In this document: one piece after another, positions 7,439 through 16,669 of the stretch
Layout: each line of letters starts with the position of its first letter
Position numbering within the stretch: position 1 is the first letter of the stretch
Assembly: GCA_020634935.1 (NCBI GenBank)
Contig: JACKAT010000015.1
Span: 1-64,000, forward strand
DNA: 64,000 nucleotides
Direction: 5' to 3'
Origin: Anaerolineales bacterium
Lineage (GTDB): Bacteria > Chloroflexota > Anaerolineae > 4572-78 > J111
Notes under the pieces: generated by a model
Seen by the model: only the letters and a program-made list of their open reading frames with translations
Databases searched by the model: none
Told to the model about the DNA's origin: nothing
Translations under genes and position numbers: made by a program

Positions 7439-10366
7439 ATGAACTCTCGTTTTTTGCGATTTCTAGTGACACATAGGATCGTTCTGGCCCTCATTTTAGT
7501 TGTGGCGGCCTTCCTGCGCTTTTATCAACTCGATCTGATTCCCGGCGCATTTCTTTCAGACGAAGTCGTGGAGACGGTTGATGCGCTGGACATACTCCAC
7601 AATGGCCCGCGTATTTTTTTTACCACAAACTACGGGCGTGAACCCCTTTTTACCCATCTGGTGGCCCTGGCTTTTTACTTTTGGGAACCGCAAGCCATCA
7701 TTCTCAGAAGCATCGGCGCCCTGGCCGGCCTTCTGGCCGTGGGGGCAACCTATTGGCTGGTTCGAGAGATGTTCAGCCGGGAAGCGCCGGGTCAGGCCAG
7801 ATGGCTGGCTCTGCTGACCAGCGCGGGGTTGGCCACCGGCTACTGGCAAGTCCATCACACCCGGATGGGATTACGCCACACCCTCCTGCCGCTCATGATC
7901 ACCTTAACGTTCTACTTTTTATGGCGCGGCTTCAATACCGGCCAACGAAAAGCCTTTGTCTGGTCGGGCGTCTTGCTGGGGGTCAGCCTTTACACCTATC
8001 CCGCCGCTCGATTCATTCCGGTTTTAATCATCGTCTTCCTCATGGTCGAGGGAGTAATCCGACGCCTTGAGCGACAAGTCAACCTGGCCCTCTGGCGCAT
8101 GCACTGGCGGAACTTGTTGTGGATGGGCTTAGTGGCTCTGCTGGTTTTTGCGCCATTGGGGTATTACTTTCTCTTCACGGCTCCTGAGCAATTTGTCAGG
8201 CGGGCCAGCCGAGTCTCGGTTCTTAGTTCGGAGTTCAACGATGGGCATCCCATCCAAGCTCTTGGCCATAGCGTTATCGGTAATCTGGGTGGATTGGCCA
8301 TCCACGGTGACGACCAGGGCAACTATAACCTGCCGGGCCGGCCTATTTTCGATCCGGTGATGGCCACGGCCTTTACGGTTGGGCTAGGGCTGGCCCTGAT
8401 GCGATTTCGCCGGCCCCTCTATCTATTCCTCGCCCTGTGGTGGCCGATAATGATGCTGCCGGCTTTTCTCGTTTCCGATAGAGTCCCGGCCTTCAAACGG
8501 GCCCTGGGCATGGCGCCCGGTATCTATATCTTGCCGGCTTTGGCCTGGGTGACTGCGGCGGCGGCGCTCATTCGCTGGGGAGAGCGTACCGGACGTAGTC
8601 GCCTCAGGCTGGCCTGGTCCGTGGCTGTGCTTGTCCCCATCGTCGTGTTTACCTTTGTGGGCCTTAATACCTATCGCGACTACTTCTTACGATGGGGACC
8701 CAGCGACCCGCAATATTTGGCGCGCCGGCCATACCAACAGATCGCCGCACAAATGGCCCAAGAAGGCCGGCCGGATGAAGTCTGGCTATTTCCCACCGAT
8801 CCCCGCAATAAACTTCAGCTTTACAATTATACTGACGAACACTTTCTTGATTTTCTGGGCTATCGGACCCTCCCGGCCCGAAAGACGATTGCAACCGATG
8901 AGCAACAGATGTTTGCTAAACTGACCGAAGCCGTCCAAGGGTATTCGAAGGTGGTTCTGGTCGATGTGGTCCGGGGCTATGAAGAGGCGGCTGACCACAA
9001 ACAAATCCTGCCCCTGTTGCTGGAGAAATATGGCCAATTAACCCGAGTCGATACCAACGCTGAAGCGGGCTACAATCTCTACTACTACCAGCTAGACTCT
9101 GCTGAAACGAACTTCCAACAGGCCGATCACTGGCAGCCGCTGGCCATGAATTTTGGGAAAAATCTCAATTTAATCGCCGCCGCCTACGGCAATACCTCGA
9201 ACGTAGACCCGCCCGATATTCCCCGGACGCCGTCGGGCGAATTGAGCTGGGTAATTTTGCAGTGGCAAGCCGTTAACCCCATGACCGAAGATTATAAGGT
9301 CAGCCTGCGTCTGATAAACTCAAGTGGAGCTATCGTCAGTAAGCTCGATCAAGATCTCACCAATGCCTGGCAGGCCGGAACCACCCAATGGCGAGCCGGA
9401 GAAGAAACATATTCATACTTTCTACTGCCCATCGAGCCGGGGACCGTTCCCGATGCGTATCACATAGAGGTCGTGGTCTACTCGCCCACCAGTTTGCAAT
9501 CGCTGCCGGTTGAGACCGATGCTCACCTAACCCATTCCGCTCAGGTTGGATCAATGCAAGTTACCCCGGCCCTTAAGCCCTGGCCTTTACCAGTTGACGA
9601 ACCGGCGGGCGAGGTGGTTGCCGGGGGGGTGGAGTGGGTCGATCACGATGGCTTACCGTCTCAGGTCCGTCCGGGGGATATCCTGAATTTCGCCTTGATC
9701 TGGCACACCACCCGAAAGCTCGCGTCAGACGTGGCCTTGGACTTTTCATTAACCGACCAGCATACCCAGTGGTCACTGTTGACCGATTGGCCGATTGGCA
9801 GCCCCCACTTTCCCACCAGCCACTGGCGAGCAGGGGAGACAATTAAACAATGGTATCAGCTTCAACTACCCGTTGACTTGTCTGCCGGAACGTATGATTT
9901 ACGTCTGTCGCCGGCCGGCAGGAACGCCCCCTTAACCGTTGGCATGCTGCAAGTGGACAGCCAGCCTCGATTGTTTGAGCTGCCTCCCGGAGTTCAACAT
10001 CCCACCGACGTCGTCATCGGCGAACAAATACGATTGGCCGGTTATGATCTAAGCCCAACGGGTACCGACCCGATTTTGATGACCCTTTATTGGCAAGCCC
10101 TAAAAACGATACCCGGAAATTATAAGGTCTTTGTTCACCTGTTAGATAGCGCCGGCCATATTATCAGCCAAGAAGACCAGGTTCCGGCGGCCGGGCAAGC
10201 CCCGACCACAAGCTGGCTGCCGGGCGAAGTGATTCAAGATGACTATAAGTTTACTGTTTCTGCGGCGGTCGCTCAGATAGCGGTCGGGTTATACGATAGT
10301 GAAACAGGCCAACGCCTGGCCATTCCCGATACACCCGACAATCGCTTGTTGTTATCCGGCCCTTAG
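7439..10366 (+). CDS. GT39-like membrane glycosyltransferase with C-terminal beta domains
   Basis: A 975-residue GT-C fold enzyme that would transfer sugar from a polyprenyl carrier outside the membrane. The first 390 residues hold about ten transmembrane helices. The loop after the first helix contains GAFLSDEVVE, where acidic residues form the expected catalytic site, and GREPLFTHL follows as in ArnT/PMT-like enzymes. From about residue 530 the protein is soluble, with two or three beta-sandwich-like repeats (VILQWQAV, LIWHTTRK and LTLYWQALK strands; VFVHLLDSAGHIISQ), typical of Chloroflexota versions. No operon partner is evident. Acceptor and sugar are unknown. Confidence 0.75.
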   Translation: MNSRFLRFLVTHRIVLALILVVAAFLRFYQLDLIPGAFLSDEVVETVDALDILHNGPRIFFTTNYGREPLFTHLVALAFYFWEPQAIILRSIGALAGLLAVGATYWLVREMFSREAPGQARWLALLTSAGLATGYWQVHHTRMGLRHTLLPLMITLTFYFLWRGFNTGQRKAFVWSGVLLGVSLYTYPAARFIPVLIIVFLMVEGVIRRLERQVNLALWRMHWRNLLWMGLVALLVFAPLGYYFLFTAPEQFVRRASRVSVLSSEFNDGHPIQALGHSVIGNLGGLAIHGDDQGNYNLPGRPIFDPVMATAFTVGLGLALMRFRRPLYLFLALWWPIMMLPAFLVSDRVPAFKRALGMAPGIYILPALAWVTAAAALIRWGERTGRSRLRLAWSVAVLVPIVVFTFVGLNTYRDYFLRWGPSDPQYLARRPYQQIAAQMAQEGRPDEVWLFPTDPRNKLQLYNYTDEHFLDFLGYRTLPARKTIATDEQQMFAKLTEAVQGYSKVVLVDVVRGYEEAADHKQILPLLLEKYGQLTRVDTNAEAGYNLYYYQLDSAETNFQQADHWQPLAMNFGKNLNLIAAAYGNTSNVDPPDIPRTPSGELSWVILQWQAVNPMTEDYKVSLRLINSSGAIVSKLDQDLTNAWQAGTTQWRAGEETYSYFLLPIEPGTVPDAYHIEVVVYSPTSLQSLPVETDAHLTHSAQVGSMQVTPALKPWPLPVDEPAGEVVAGGVEWVDHDGLPSQVRPGDILNFALIWHTTRKLASDVALDFSLTDQHTQWSLLTDWPIGSPHFPTSHWRAGETIKQWYQLQLPVDLSAGTYDLRLSPAGRNAPLTVGMLQVDSQPRLFELPPGVQHPTDVVIGEQIRLAGYDLSPTGTDPILMTLYWQALKTIPGNYKVFVHLLDSAGHIISQEDQVPAAGQAPTTSWLPGEVIQDDYKFTVSAAVAQIAVGLYDSETGQRLAIPDTPDNRLLLSGP

Positions 10367-10695
10367 ATACCGTTCCGATAGACGAGGCAGCAAGCGGCAT
10401 AGCAATCCGCTACTCTCCTCGCCCATCACCTCATCGGCGGCTCTGAACCCGCTCTCCAACGCCCCGCGGCCAATCCTGCTGCACCGGCTCCGATCTATTG
10501 CTTCACTTGGATTGAGTCTTGGGCCTAATGTTGCGCCGCTATTTTCCTTTCCTAATGACGTATCAATATAACAGGGTTTACGCAGAGCGTAGAACAATTT
10601 GCTCAATTGTTCCGACTTTTGAGCAGACTTGTAGCGCAAATTGGCAATTTACGCTACAAAATCGGATATTTGCCTAAGTCCTGTATAATAACCCT
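10367..10695. other. intergenic region with strong hairpin before a nuclease-like gene
   Basis: No gene is supported here. The left part is GC-rich without clear structure. The right part carries a hairpin: a 14-base arm starting TTGTAGCG at 10629-10642 and its complement at 10646-10659 with one mismatch. Then comes TATAAT at 10684-10689, six bases before the ATG of the next gene. Confidence 0.55.
10684..10689 (+). promoter_or_regulatory. -10 box placing transcription at the start codon
   Basis: TATAAT ends six bases before the ATG at 10696, with no ribosome-binding site between, so a leaderless transcript is likely. The same spacing is seen before the ATGs at 5327 and 48929 (minus strand). 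No good -35 box is visible. Confidence 0.45.
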
Positions 10696-11421
10696 ATGGT
10701 CACTCAAGAAACCCTCAATTATCTTTTTGATGATAGACCCCACGGTTTAAAACCGTCCCTCACTCACTGGCTGAACGCCTCGCCTCGCTTCGCCGATTTT
10801 GTGGCAACGCATCGCGACAAGATTCGTAAGAAAATCAAGGGCATCCACGAAGCCGATGGATTTCTAGACCTGCGCGCCGAACTGGAAACGGCCTATCGGC
10901 TGCTCCAAGAAAAGCGCTTTGACCTGGCTTATGAACCCTACAGCCAAGGCACGGGGCGAGGTCCTGATTTTGCGGTGACTTTCAGAACCCGGATTACCTT
11001 TAATGTCGAGGTCACGCGCATGCGGCTCACCAAGGGGGAAGGGAATGAAGGTCCGTTGCCATTTAACCCGCCGTATGAGAGCCGGCGGATGGCCGAAATT
11101 GTTAGCAGTAAACTCAGGCAGATGTTACCGAGTATGATGAATCTCTTGGTAGTTGTGGCGGATGATCAGGTGATGTGCGAGCTTGACGTGGGCCGAGTGA
11201 TGAACCGGCTAAAGCAGCGGGCCGAACAAAAAGAGCCGCAATTATTCCAGCGCCACCGCTTTCGAGACCCAGCCGATTTCTTCAAGTATTACTACCGCCT
11301 CAGCGGCGTTTGGCTCAGAAGTTCAGGCCAGCCGGAAACCGGCCCATGTCCTATTTTATGGCTCAACAACCAAACCAAACATCCCTTGCCGGCTCCTATT
11401 TGTACTATCCTTCAGAGGTAA
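10696..11421 (+). CDS. uncharacterised protein with PD-(D/E)XK-like nuclease motif
   Basis: A 241-residue soluble protein not recognised as a named family. The central segment GRGPDFAVTF-(RTRIT)-FNVEVTRMR has the strand-turn-strand layout and the spaced D...E-V-T of the PD-(D/E)XK nuclease fold, at about residues 95-118. An N-terminal helical region (NASPRFADFVATHRDKIRKK) and a later strand LLVVVADDQVM fit the same fold. A lysine or equivalent third catalytic residue is not obvious, so activity is uncertain. It has no co-directional neighbour and appears leaderless. Confidence 0.5.
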   Translation: MVTQETLNYLFDDRPHGLKPSLTHWLNASPRFADFVATHRDKIRKKIKGIHEADGFLDLRAELETAYRLLQEKRFDLAYEPYSQGTGRGPDFAVTFRTRITFNVEVTRMRLTKGEGNEGPLPFNPPYESRRMAEIVSSKLRQMLPSMMNLLVVVADDQVMCELDVGRVMNRLKQRAEQKEPQLFQRHRFRDPADFFKYYYRLSGVWLRSSGQPETGPCPILWLNNQTKHPLPAPICTILQR

Positions 11422-11444
11422 TTTATGGAGAGGCCTAACGCTGC

Positions 11445-12059
11445 TTATTTTTCACTCAAGGCCAGCTTAACGGCAAAGGCAGCCAATATTACGGCAAAGG
11501 CTTGTTGCACTCGTTTCACCACTTTAGATGAATTGAATAAATAACTGCTAACTCCACTGGCCAATATGCCATACAGGGCAAAGATGATAAAGGTCAGCCC
11601 CATAAACACCAGGCTTAGGCTGATCATTTCCAGGGTCGGCGACGATGAGTTTTTAGAAATGAACAGCGGCAAAAAAGCAAAGAAGAACAGGGTCAATTTG
11701 GGATTGAGTAAGTTGATGGCAATGGCTTTTAGGGCGATTTGGATGGCGCTCGTTTCGGTGCGTTTTTGATCCATGTCTAAGGTTCCCGCTTCACGCCACA
11801 TCTGCCAGGCCAGGTAAAGCAGATAGACCGACCCGGCTATTTTCAAGACTGAAAAGATGTGAGCGCTCATATTCAGTAGGGCCGATAACCCCAAAACGCT
11901 GGCCAAAATATGAGGCACAATCCCCAACGTACAGCCCACAGCCGCAGCCAGGCTGGCTCGCCATTTGAGTGTAAGCCCGGTATTGATGGTGTAAACCACG
12001 CCCGTTCCGGGCATAAGCACCACCACCAGTGAGGTCAGTAGAAATTCGGGGTTAAGCAT
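11445..12059 (-). CDS. LysE/RhtB-family amino-acid exporter
   Basis: A 204-residue inner-membrane protein from the ATG at 12059 (MLNPEFLLTSLVVVLMPGTG), preceded by GGAGACAAAAAT. It has six predicted helices. The N-terminal PGTGVVYTINTGL segment and the internal VGCTLGIVPHILASVLGLSA match the RhtB/LysE signature (usually PGP...G...G....G). The longer frame to 12092 lacks a ribosome-binding site. It probably exports a neutral or basic amino acid. It lies downstream of the PAS gene on the same strand, 36 bases away. Confidence 0.85.
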   Translation of the reverse strand: MLNPEFLLTSLVVVLMPGTGVVYTINTGLTLKWRASLAAAVGCTLGIVPHILASVLGLSALLNMSAHIFSVLKIAGSVYLLYLAWQMWREAGTLDMDQKRTETSAIQIALKAIAINLLNPKLTLFFFAFLPLFISKNSSSPTLEMISLSLVFMGLTFIIFALYGILASGVSSYLFNSSKVVKRVQQAFAVILAAFAVKLALSEK

Positions 12060-12095
12060 ATTTTTGTCTCCATTTTGTCGCTGACAACGCATCGA

Positions 12096-13145
12096 TCATT
12101 TATTGGGCTTACTAAATATTTCTGGATATAACCTCACCTTACATTCTGGGCAAATTCCGTGGCTAAACTCGGCGTCAGAATGATCGTGAATATACACTTC
12201 CACTTGATGCCAATAACCTTCATCATCCCGAATCTTTTTGCACGAAGCGCAGATGGGCAGCAGCCCGCCCAAGCGCTTGACCTGATTCAGCGCAGTTTTT
12301 AATTCCATAATCAACCGTTCCCGTTCGGCCTCCGCCTGCTTCCGCTCCGTGATGTCTCGAGTAATACCGATTACCCCCGTGGCCTGCCCTTCTTTGTTGC
12401 GCGTGAATTTGACTTTAACCTCGGTGTGTATGGTTGAACCATCTTTACAGTATTCTTCAAATTCCATCAATCTCAGCCGGTCAGGAGTAATGCCAAAACG
12501 CGCTTCCCTTAACAGGCTTTCTTTGATTTGCGCTTTAGCTCTGCCGTAAGACTCCGGCGCCAGAGTCTTGGACAAGGGAAGTTCCATTGCTTCTGCGGCG
12601 GTGTATCCCCGTATTGCCTCAACCGAGGGGCTAAAGTAGGTAAATCTTTCTGTCGCAAGGTCGAGAGTCCAAATGACATCGGTCGCATTTTCTGAGAGTA
12701 GCCGGTATTTTTCCTCCGATTCCCGTAACATTTCTTCCGCTTGTTTACGTTCGGTGATGTCCCGAGTGGCTCCATAGATAGCGATTAAACGGCCTGTTTC
12801 ATCACAATATGGGGTAACTAATAATTCACCCCACTTGGTGCCGCCCTGCTTACACTTATATTCCAATTCTATCGCCACACGAAAGGAGTCAGGATCGCCC
12901 GGTTTTTCCTGAAATCGCCCCACCGATTGGGCCAGCAGGGATTGTGCTTTAGCGGCTGACTCCGGCGTGAATCGATCCGCGATAGTCTGGTTTAGATACT
13001 CTTCAACACTATACCCTGTAAAATGTTCTACCGAGGGAGAGACAAATAAACTTTTCCCCATCACATCGAGTAACCAAATGACATCGGAGGTTTTTTCGGC
13101 TATCAGCCGATACTGCTCTTCAGTATCTAAGGGGGTATTTATCAT
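12096..13145 (-). CDS. two-PAS sensor protein with C-terminal cysteine motif
   Basis: About 349 residues from MINTPLDTEEQYRLIAEKTS; this ATG follows GAGGA, unlike the upstream ones. Two PAS/PAC modules (about residues 10-130 and 133-265) each end in a YGATRDITERKQAEE-type PAC motif. A coiled coil leads to a C-terminal cysteine-rich segment: LLPICASCKKIRDDEGYW and later HGICPECKVRLYP. The C-x2-C...C-x2-C spacing suggests metal binding. There is no kinase, cyclase or receiver domain, so it would act through partners. Related C-terminal modules occur in PAS and REC signalling proteins. Confidence 0.8.
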   Translation of the reverse strand: MINTPLDTEEQYRLIAEKTSDVIWLLDVMGKSLFVSPSVEHFTGYSVEEYLNQTIADRFTPESAAKAQSLLAQSVGRFQEKPGDPDSFRVAIELEYKCKQGGTKWGELLVTPYCDETGRLIAIYGATRDITERKQAEEMLRESEEKYRLLSENATDVIWTLDLATERFTYFSPSVEAIRGYTAAEAMELPLSKTLAPESYGRAKAQIKESLLREARFGITPDRLRLMEFEEYCKDGSTIHTEVKVKFTRNKEGQATGVIGITRDITERKQAEAERERLIMELKTALNQVKRLGGLLPICASCKKIRDDEGYWHQVEVYIHDHSDAEFSHGICPECKVRLYPEIFSKPNK

Positions 13146-13424
13146 GGGTTTATCCTCGGTCATTTTATGCACAAAACCCGGTAAGCTCCCATTGGTAAGC
13201 ATTGAACGCTCCTGGTTATTACCCTAACCACCTATCCCGGCTCCCAAGACCGTACTGACGACACTTCTCCTCGCCGGCTCACCAATGGGTCAAGCGTATC
13301 AGGTTCTTCCCACACTTCTCAACTATTATCACACAAATTGCCCCCGTTGACAATACAAACCAAACAAGCATCCCTTATTTCTTCGCCGGCGAACGCCGCC
13401 TCGATTTGCCTCCGCTCACTCTGG

Positions 13425-13515
13425 CCCCGACCGTAGACCGCCGACCGTAGACCACCGACCGCCAAGGCGCGCGCCGGTTTGGCGGCGGTCTGCGGGCAGC
13501 GAGCGGCGGTCGATA
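13425..13515. repeat. GC-rich inverted repeat (GACCGTAGACCGCCGACC type)
   Basis: ACCGTAGACCGCCGACCGTA on the left is partly complementary to GGCGGCGGTCTGCGG and GCGGCGGTCGAT on the right. Similar words (CCGACCGTTGACCG with a GGCGGTGGTCTGAGG partner) recur at about 44905-44985, so it is another dispersed palindrome family. Confidence 0.4.
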
Positions 13516-13754
13516 GGCTTATGGATGGCCTGAGAGCGCTGTAGGCGGGACATAGCGGTGTCTCGCGCCATTTAGGGGTGGTGAATCCGGGAGATAAAGG
13601 TGCCTTGCGTTGGCGAGGTCGCTGCCGCCAAGAAATAGAGATGTCGTGCGCTGCCGAGGACGTTCCCGCCAAGAAATACAACGGTCATTCACGGCCGGGG
13701 TCGATCAATCCGGGAAATATAGGTGTCATTTACTGATAAAGACGTTGAATCCGG

Positions 13755-13935
13755 TGAAAAAAAGGCATTTTTGTTGGAAAAGGCGTTGTTTACGTTGGAA
13801 AAATGAAACAAATATTGAAAAAGACGTTGCTTACGTTGGAAAAATGAAGCAAATATTGAAAAAGACGCTGCTGACGTTGGAAAAATGAAACAAATATTGA
13901 AAAATGCATTGCTTACGTTGGAAACCTTGCGTTTT
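13755..13935 (+). repeat. 41-bp tandem repeat array
   Basis: The unit, containing AAATGAAACAAATATTGAA and GACGTTGCTTACGTTGGA, starts at 13801, 13842 and 13883, with partial units on both sides. The period is exactly 41 bp and the copies differ by a few substitutions. A 41-bp period is not a multiple of three, and the open frame through it is only fortuitous. Confidence 0.8.
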
Positions 13936-14037
13936 TCGTTGGAAACGCGTCGAATCCGGCGGAAAAATCGGCTGCACCACAGCCGCCAATGTCAGTTGAC
14001 CGTCACTTACTCCCCCCTCCCTTGAAAATAGCGATCC

Positions 14038-14253
14038 GGAGCGTCAAAGTTTACTTTGACCGCATCGTGGATGATAAAGCCAGCTTGGTCGCTCCAATAA
14101 ATTTTTATTCTCGCTCCTCTGAAAATAAAGCTCTGGAGCGTCAAAGTTTACTTTGACCCCAATGTGGGTGACAAAGCCAGCTTTGTCGCTCCCGTAAATT
14201 TTCATTGTCGGTGCTGTACCGAGGTTCTGTCGCACTGTCGTCTCAATTGAGAC
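14038..14253. repeat. composite palindrome block A
   Basis: Two copies of a GGAGCG...CGCTCC hairpin module (14038-14095 and 14135-14192). Each contains the palindrome GTCAAAGTTTACTTTGAC and a second imperfect one, GACAAAGCCAGCTTTGTC. The block ends with the perfect palindrome GTCTCAATTGAGAC at 14240-14253. The same modules in the same order, on the other strand, occur at 41965-42059. Confidence 0.75.
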
Positions 14254-14264
14254 GGTCGGTCCCC

Positions 14265-15155
14265 CTACAATATCGACTGCCCCAGCAGCGAAGCCAGCAG
14301 CGCGGTGGCGATGTGGGCCGTATGGTTGCCGCGATCCAAAATGGGGTTGATCTCGACCACATCGACCGAGCCGACGCGCTGATCGTCGGCTAACAGTTCC
14401 ATCAGCAGGTGGGCTTCCCGGTAGGTTAGACCGCCGGGAACCGGGGTTCCCACGCCGGGCGCTTCTGTTGGATCGAGGCTGTCCATATCCAGGCTGACGT
14501 GCAGGTGGGATAGATGGCTGAGCCGGGCCAGCGCCTCGCGGACAATGGTGGCCATGCCCCGTTCGTCGATGGCCCGCATGGTATAAATGGTGACGCCGCT
14601 CGCGAGGAGCAGTTGGCGCTCCTCCCGGTCCAGATCACGGATGCCAATCAACACCACCTCTTCCGGGGCCAACTTGGGGCCGGGCCGGCCGACGTTGACC
14701 AAATCGGCTGCGCCGTAACCCAGCAGCGCGGCCAGCGGCATGCCGTGCAGATTACCGCTGGGCGAGGTATCGGGGGTATTGAAATCGCCGTGGGCATCGA
14801 TCCACAGCACGCCCACCCGCCGGTTATGACTGACCCCGCCAATCGTCCCCGCCGAAATGGAATGGTCGCCGCCCATAAAGATCGGCAGGCAGCCCTGGCT
14901 CACCGCCTGCTGACCGGCCTCATAGACCGATTGGGCGGCTTTGACCACAGCCGGCAGGTAAGCTAAGCCGCCTTGGGGCGGTAGAGTATCACGCACCGGA
15001 ATTTCAACATTACCCTGGTCCGCCACGGTATAACCCAACTGAGCCAATCGCTGGCCCAGGTTAGCATAGCGCAGCGCGCTGGGGCCCATATCGACGCCGC
15101 GCCGCGACTGGCCTAAATCCATCGGCGTCCCGATCAGTTTTATCGTTTGGGGCAT
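14265..15155 (-). CDS. rocF: arginase (ureohydrolase family)
   Basis: A 296-residue Mn-dependent enzyme that hydrolyses arginine to ornithine and urea. Metal-binding motifs are all present: GGDHS near residue 97, DAHGDFN near 122, and SLDMDSLDP near 223. The N-terminus IKLIGTPMDLGQSRRGVDMG and the substrate loop GNLHGMPLA are typical of arginase rather than agmatinase. The ATG at 15155 is preferred over GTG at 15167 because GGAG fits it better. It is a single gene with no urease or ornithine genes nearby. Its 3' end lies 11 bases beyond palindrome block A. Confidence 0.92.
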   Translation of the reverse strand: MPQTIKLIGTPMDLGQSRRGVDMGPSALRYANLGQRLAQLGYTVADQGNVEIPVRDTLPPQGGLAYLPAVVKAAQSVYEAGQQAVSQGCLPIFMGGDHSISAGTIGGVSHNRRVGVLWIDAHGDFNTPDTSPSGNLHGMPLAALLGYGAADLVNVGRPGPKLAPEEVVLIGIRDLDREERQLLLASGVTIYTMRAIDERGMATIVREALARLSHLSHLHVSLDMDSLDPTEAPGVGTPVPGGLTYREAHLLMELLADDQRVGSVDVVEINPILDRGNHTAHIATALLASLLGQSIL

Positions 15156-15257
15156 AATTTTTCGCACTCCGTTCGCATTTTTGGTGCAGTTGGTTGGTAT
15201 AGTGGTCTCAATTGTGACGACTATTCAGTCGCATCAACAACAACATCATTCACACGG

Positions 15258-15321
15258 GTAAGCGGTCAGCCCTTAGCTGTCGCCCATCAACCTTTTGGAT
15301 TGCTGATGGCTGACCGCTTAC
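15258..15321. repeat. palindromic element, family 2 (short copy)
   Basis: GTAAGCGGTCAGCC at 15258-15271 and GGCTGACCGCTTAC at 15308-15321 form a perfect 14-bp stem. It lies between arginase and the lipoprotein gene. It is related to the 484-620 element. Confidence 0.65.
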
Positions 15322-15360
15322 GCATAACCCACAGTTTATACCAAACGAGGAAAAAAGAGT

Positions 15361-16524
15361 ATGACAAAAAAAGTTTCACCAATTGCTTTTGTACTGTTTA
15401 TTTTAGCGTTAGTCACACTGGCCTGCGGCGGCAGTCAAGTCGCCAGCCAGGCCGTCGATCTCCCTACGTCGAGCCAGGTGGCTAAAGCGGTCGATTTACC
15501 GGTAGTTGAAGCCGAGTCCAGCCTGGACTGGCAAGAGTTCACCTCGGTCGAGGGTAATTTTTCGGTCCTGTTTCCGGTTGAACCGGCAGAGCAAGTTCAG
15601 TCCGCGCCCAATGCTGTTGTTGAAACGGAAGTCCATCTGTTCATGGCCGATATGGGCGCTTCCGCCTACCTGATCGCTTATAACGATCTGCCGGCCGCTG
15701 TCAGCCCCGATCTGGCCGGCAGTGACATGATCGAATCATCCTTTAACAACTTGCGCGAAACCTTTTTAGCCGGTTTTGATGGGACAGCTATCTCAGAAGA
15801 GACGATTACGCTGGTCGGCTACCCTGGCCGCCAAATTGATTTCACCGTATCTGACCAAGTGTTGTCGGGCGGCGGCTACGGTACCGTGCGAGTTTACGCG
15901 GTTGATACCCGCCTATACCAGGTGGCGGCTTTAGGCACACCTGACGCGCTATCTGAAGAGGATCTCAAGACCTTCTTATCTTCTTTCGCCCTGCTGGAAA
16001 TTCCGGCCCATGAACCCGAAGCGGCCCTAAACACCACCGCGGCAATCGCCCCGGTGTCTGACCTCATCGACCCGGTCGAACCGGTCGAGGCTGTGGCCGA
16101 AGTGGAACCGGCGCCAGCCGAACCATCAACCCCTGAAGTTGAAGCCGAAATCGCGGTGAACGAAGCGCTCCCGCCCACGGATACGACCATCTCGACCACA
16201 GAGCAGCCGGTTGAAGCGGCTCCGGCCCAAACCTACGACAGTGTCTTTCCCCTACCGGAAGTCGTGAAAAACTTCTACGGTGAGAGCGAGCCTTACTATC
16301 AAACCAATTTCCAAACTGACTTGACCTTAGATGAAGCGTTGGCCTTCTATCGCGAGGCCTTTGCCGCCCAAGGTCTAACCGAACGGACGATCCTGACCAA
16401 TATTGTCGAAGGAACCGTATTCAGTCTGGTTTTTGATGGTTCGCCCAATGGCCTGCCGCTCGTTATTCAAGCTATTCCTCTCGGAGACGATACGAACATC
16501 AACATCCGTTACGAGAGCTTTTAA
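15361..16524 (+). CDS. lipoprotein of unknown function
   Basis: A 387-residue protein with a lipoprotein signal (FVLFILALVTLACGGS; lipobox Cys at residue 21). It has a mature domain with LDWQEFTSVEGNFSVLFPVE, reminiscent of Chloroflexota surface lipoproteins with a PsbP-like fold, to about residue 215. A Pro/Glu/Ala/Val-rich linker follows (about 220-290). A C-terminal domain ends VFSLVFDGSPNGLPLVIQAI. It appears modular, with two small globular parts tethered outside the membrane. A clear terminator follows. Start: ATG; the GAGGAAAAAAGAG upstream serves as ribosome-binding site. Function unknown. Confidence 0.75.
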   Translation: MTKKVSPIAFVLFILALVTLACGGSQVASQAVDLPTSSQVAKAVDLPVVEAESSLDWQEFTSVEGNFSVLFPVEPAEQVQSAPNAVVETEVHLFMADMGASAYLIAYNDLPAAVSPDLAGSDMIESSFNNLRETFLAGFDGTAISEETITLVGYPGRQIDFTVSDQVLSGGGYGTVRVYAVDTRLYQVAALGTPDALSEEDLKTFLSSFALLEIPAHEPEAALNTTAAIAPVSDLIDPVEPVEAVAEVEPAPAEPSTPEVEAEIAVNEALPPTDTTISTTEQPVEAAPAQTYDSVFPLPEVVKNFYGESEPYYQTNFQTDLTLDEALAFYREAFAAQGLTERTILTNIVEGTVFSLVFDGSPNGLPLVIQAIPLGDDTNINIRYESF

Positions 16525-16564
16525 GCCTATCGCCTCCCTTTATTATATTTACTTCCTCCCTCCA

Positions 16565-16600
16565 GGCGGCGGTTACCCCCCAGTAGCCGCCGCCTTTTTT
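16565..16600 (+). terminator. intrinsic terminator after the lipoprotein gene
   Basis: GGCGGCGGTTAC and GTAGCCGCCGCC form a 12-bp stem with one mismatch and a 6-base loop, followed by six T. Confidence 0.85.
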
Positions 16601-16669
16601 AATGGCTATGACCTTTTGGAATTAGCCGGTGCGGTGGCGGCCTTTCATTCCTAAGCGCCATTCCTGAGC

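Larger units (their letters stand above)
13203..14264. other. gene-free repeat-rich interval
   Basis: About 1 kb between the PAS gene and arginase with no credible gene. From left to right it has a stretch without recognised features (13203-13420), an inverted GC-rich repeat rich in CCGACCG words (about 13425-13515), degenerate repeats (13560-13750), a 41-bp tandem array (13755-13935), and a composite palindrome block (14038-14253). Confidence 0.65.

Noticed and set aside
13203..13330. Group II intron or rRNA-like sequence upstream of the PAS gene
   Set aside because: Some words resemble structured RNA, but no domain V, reverse transcriptase or rRNA helix could be traced.
13610..13888. 92-residue frame across the 41-bp array
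   Set aside because: The 41-bp period cannot encode a regular peptide repeat, and the sequence is low complexity with no ribosome-binding site.
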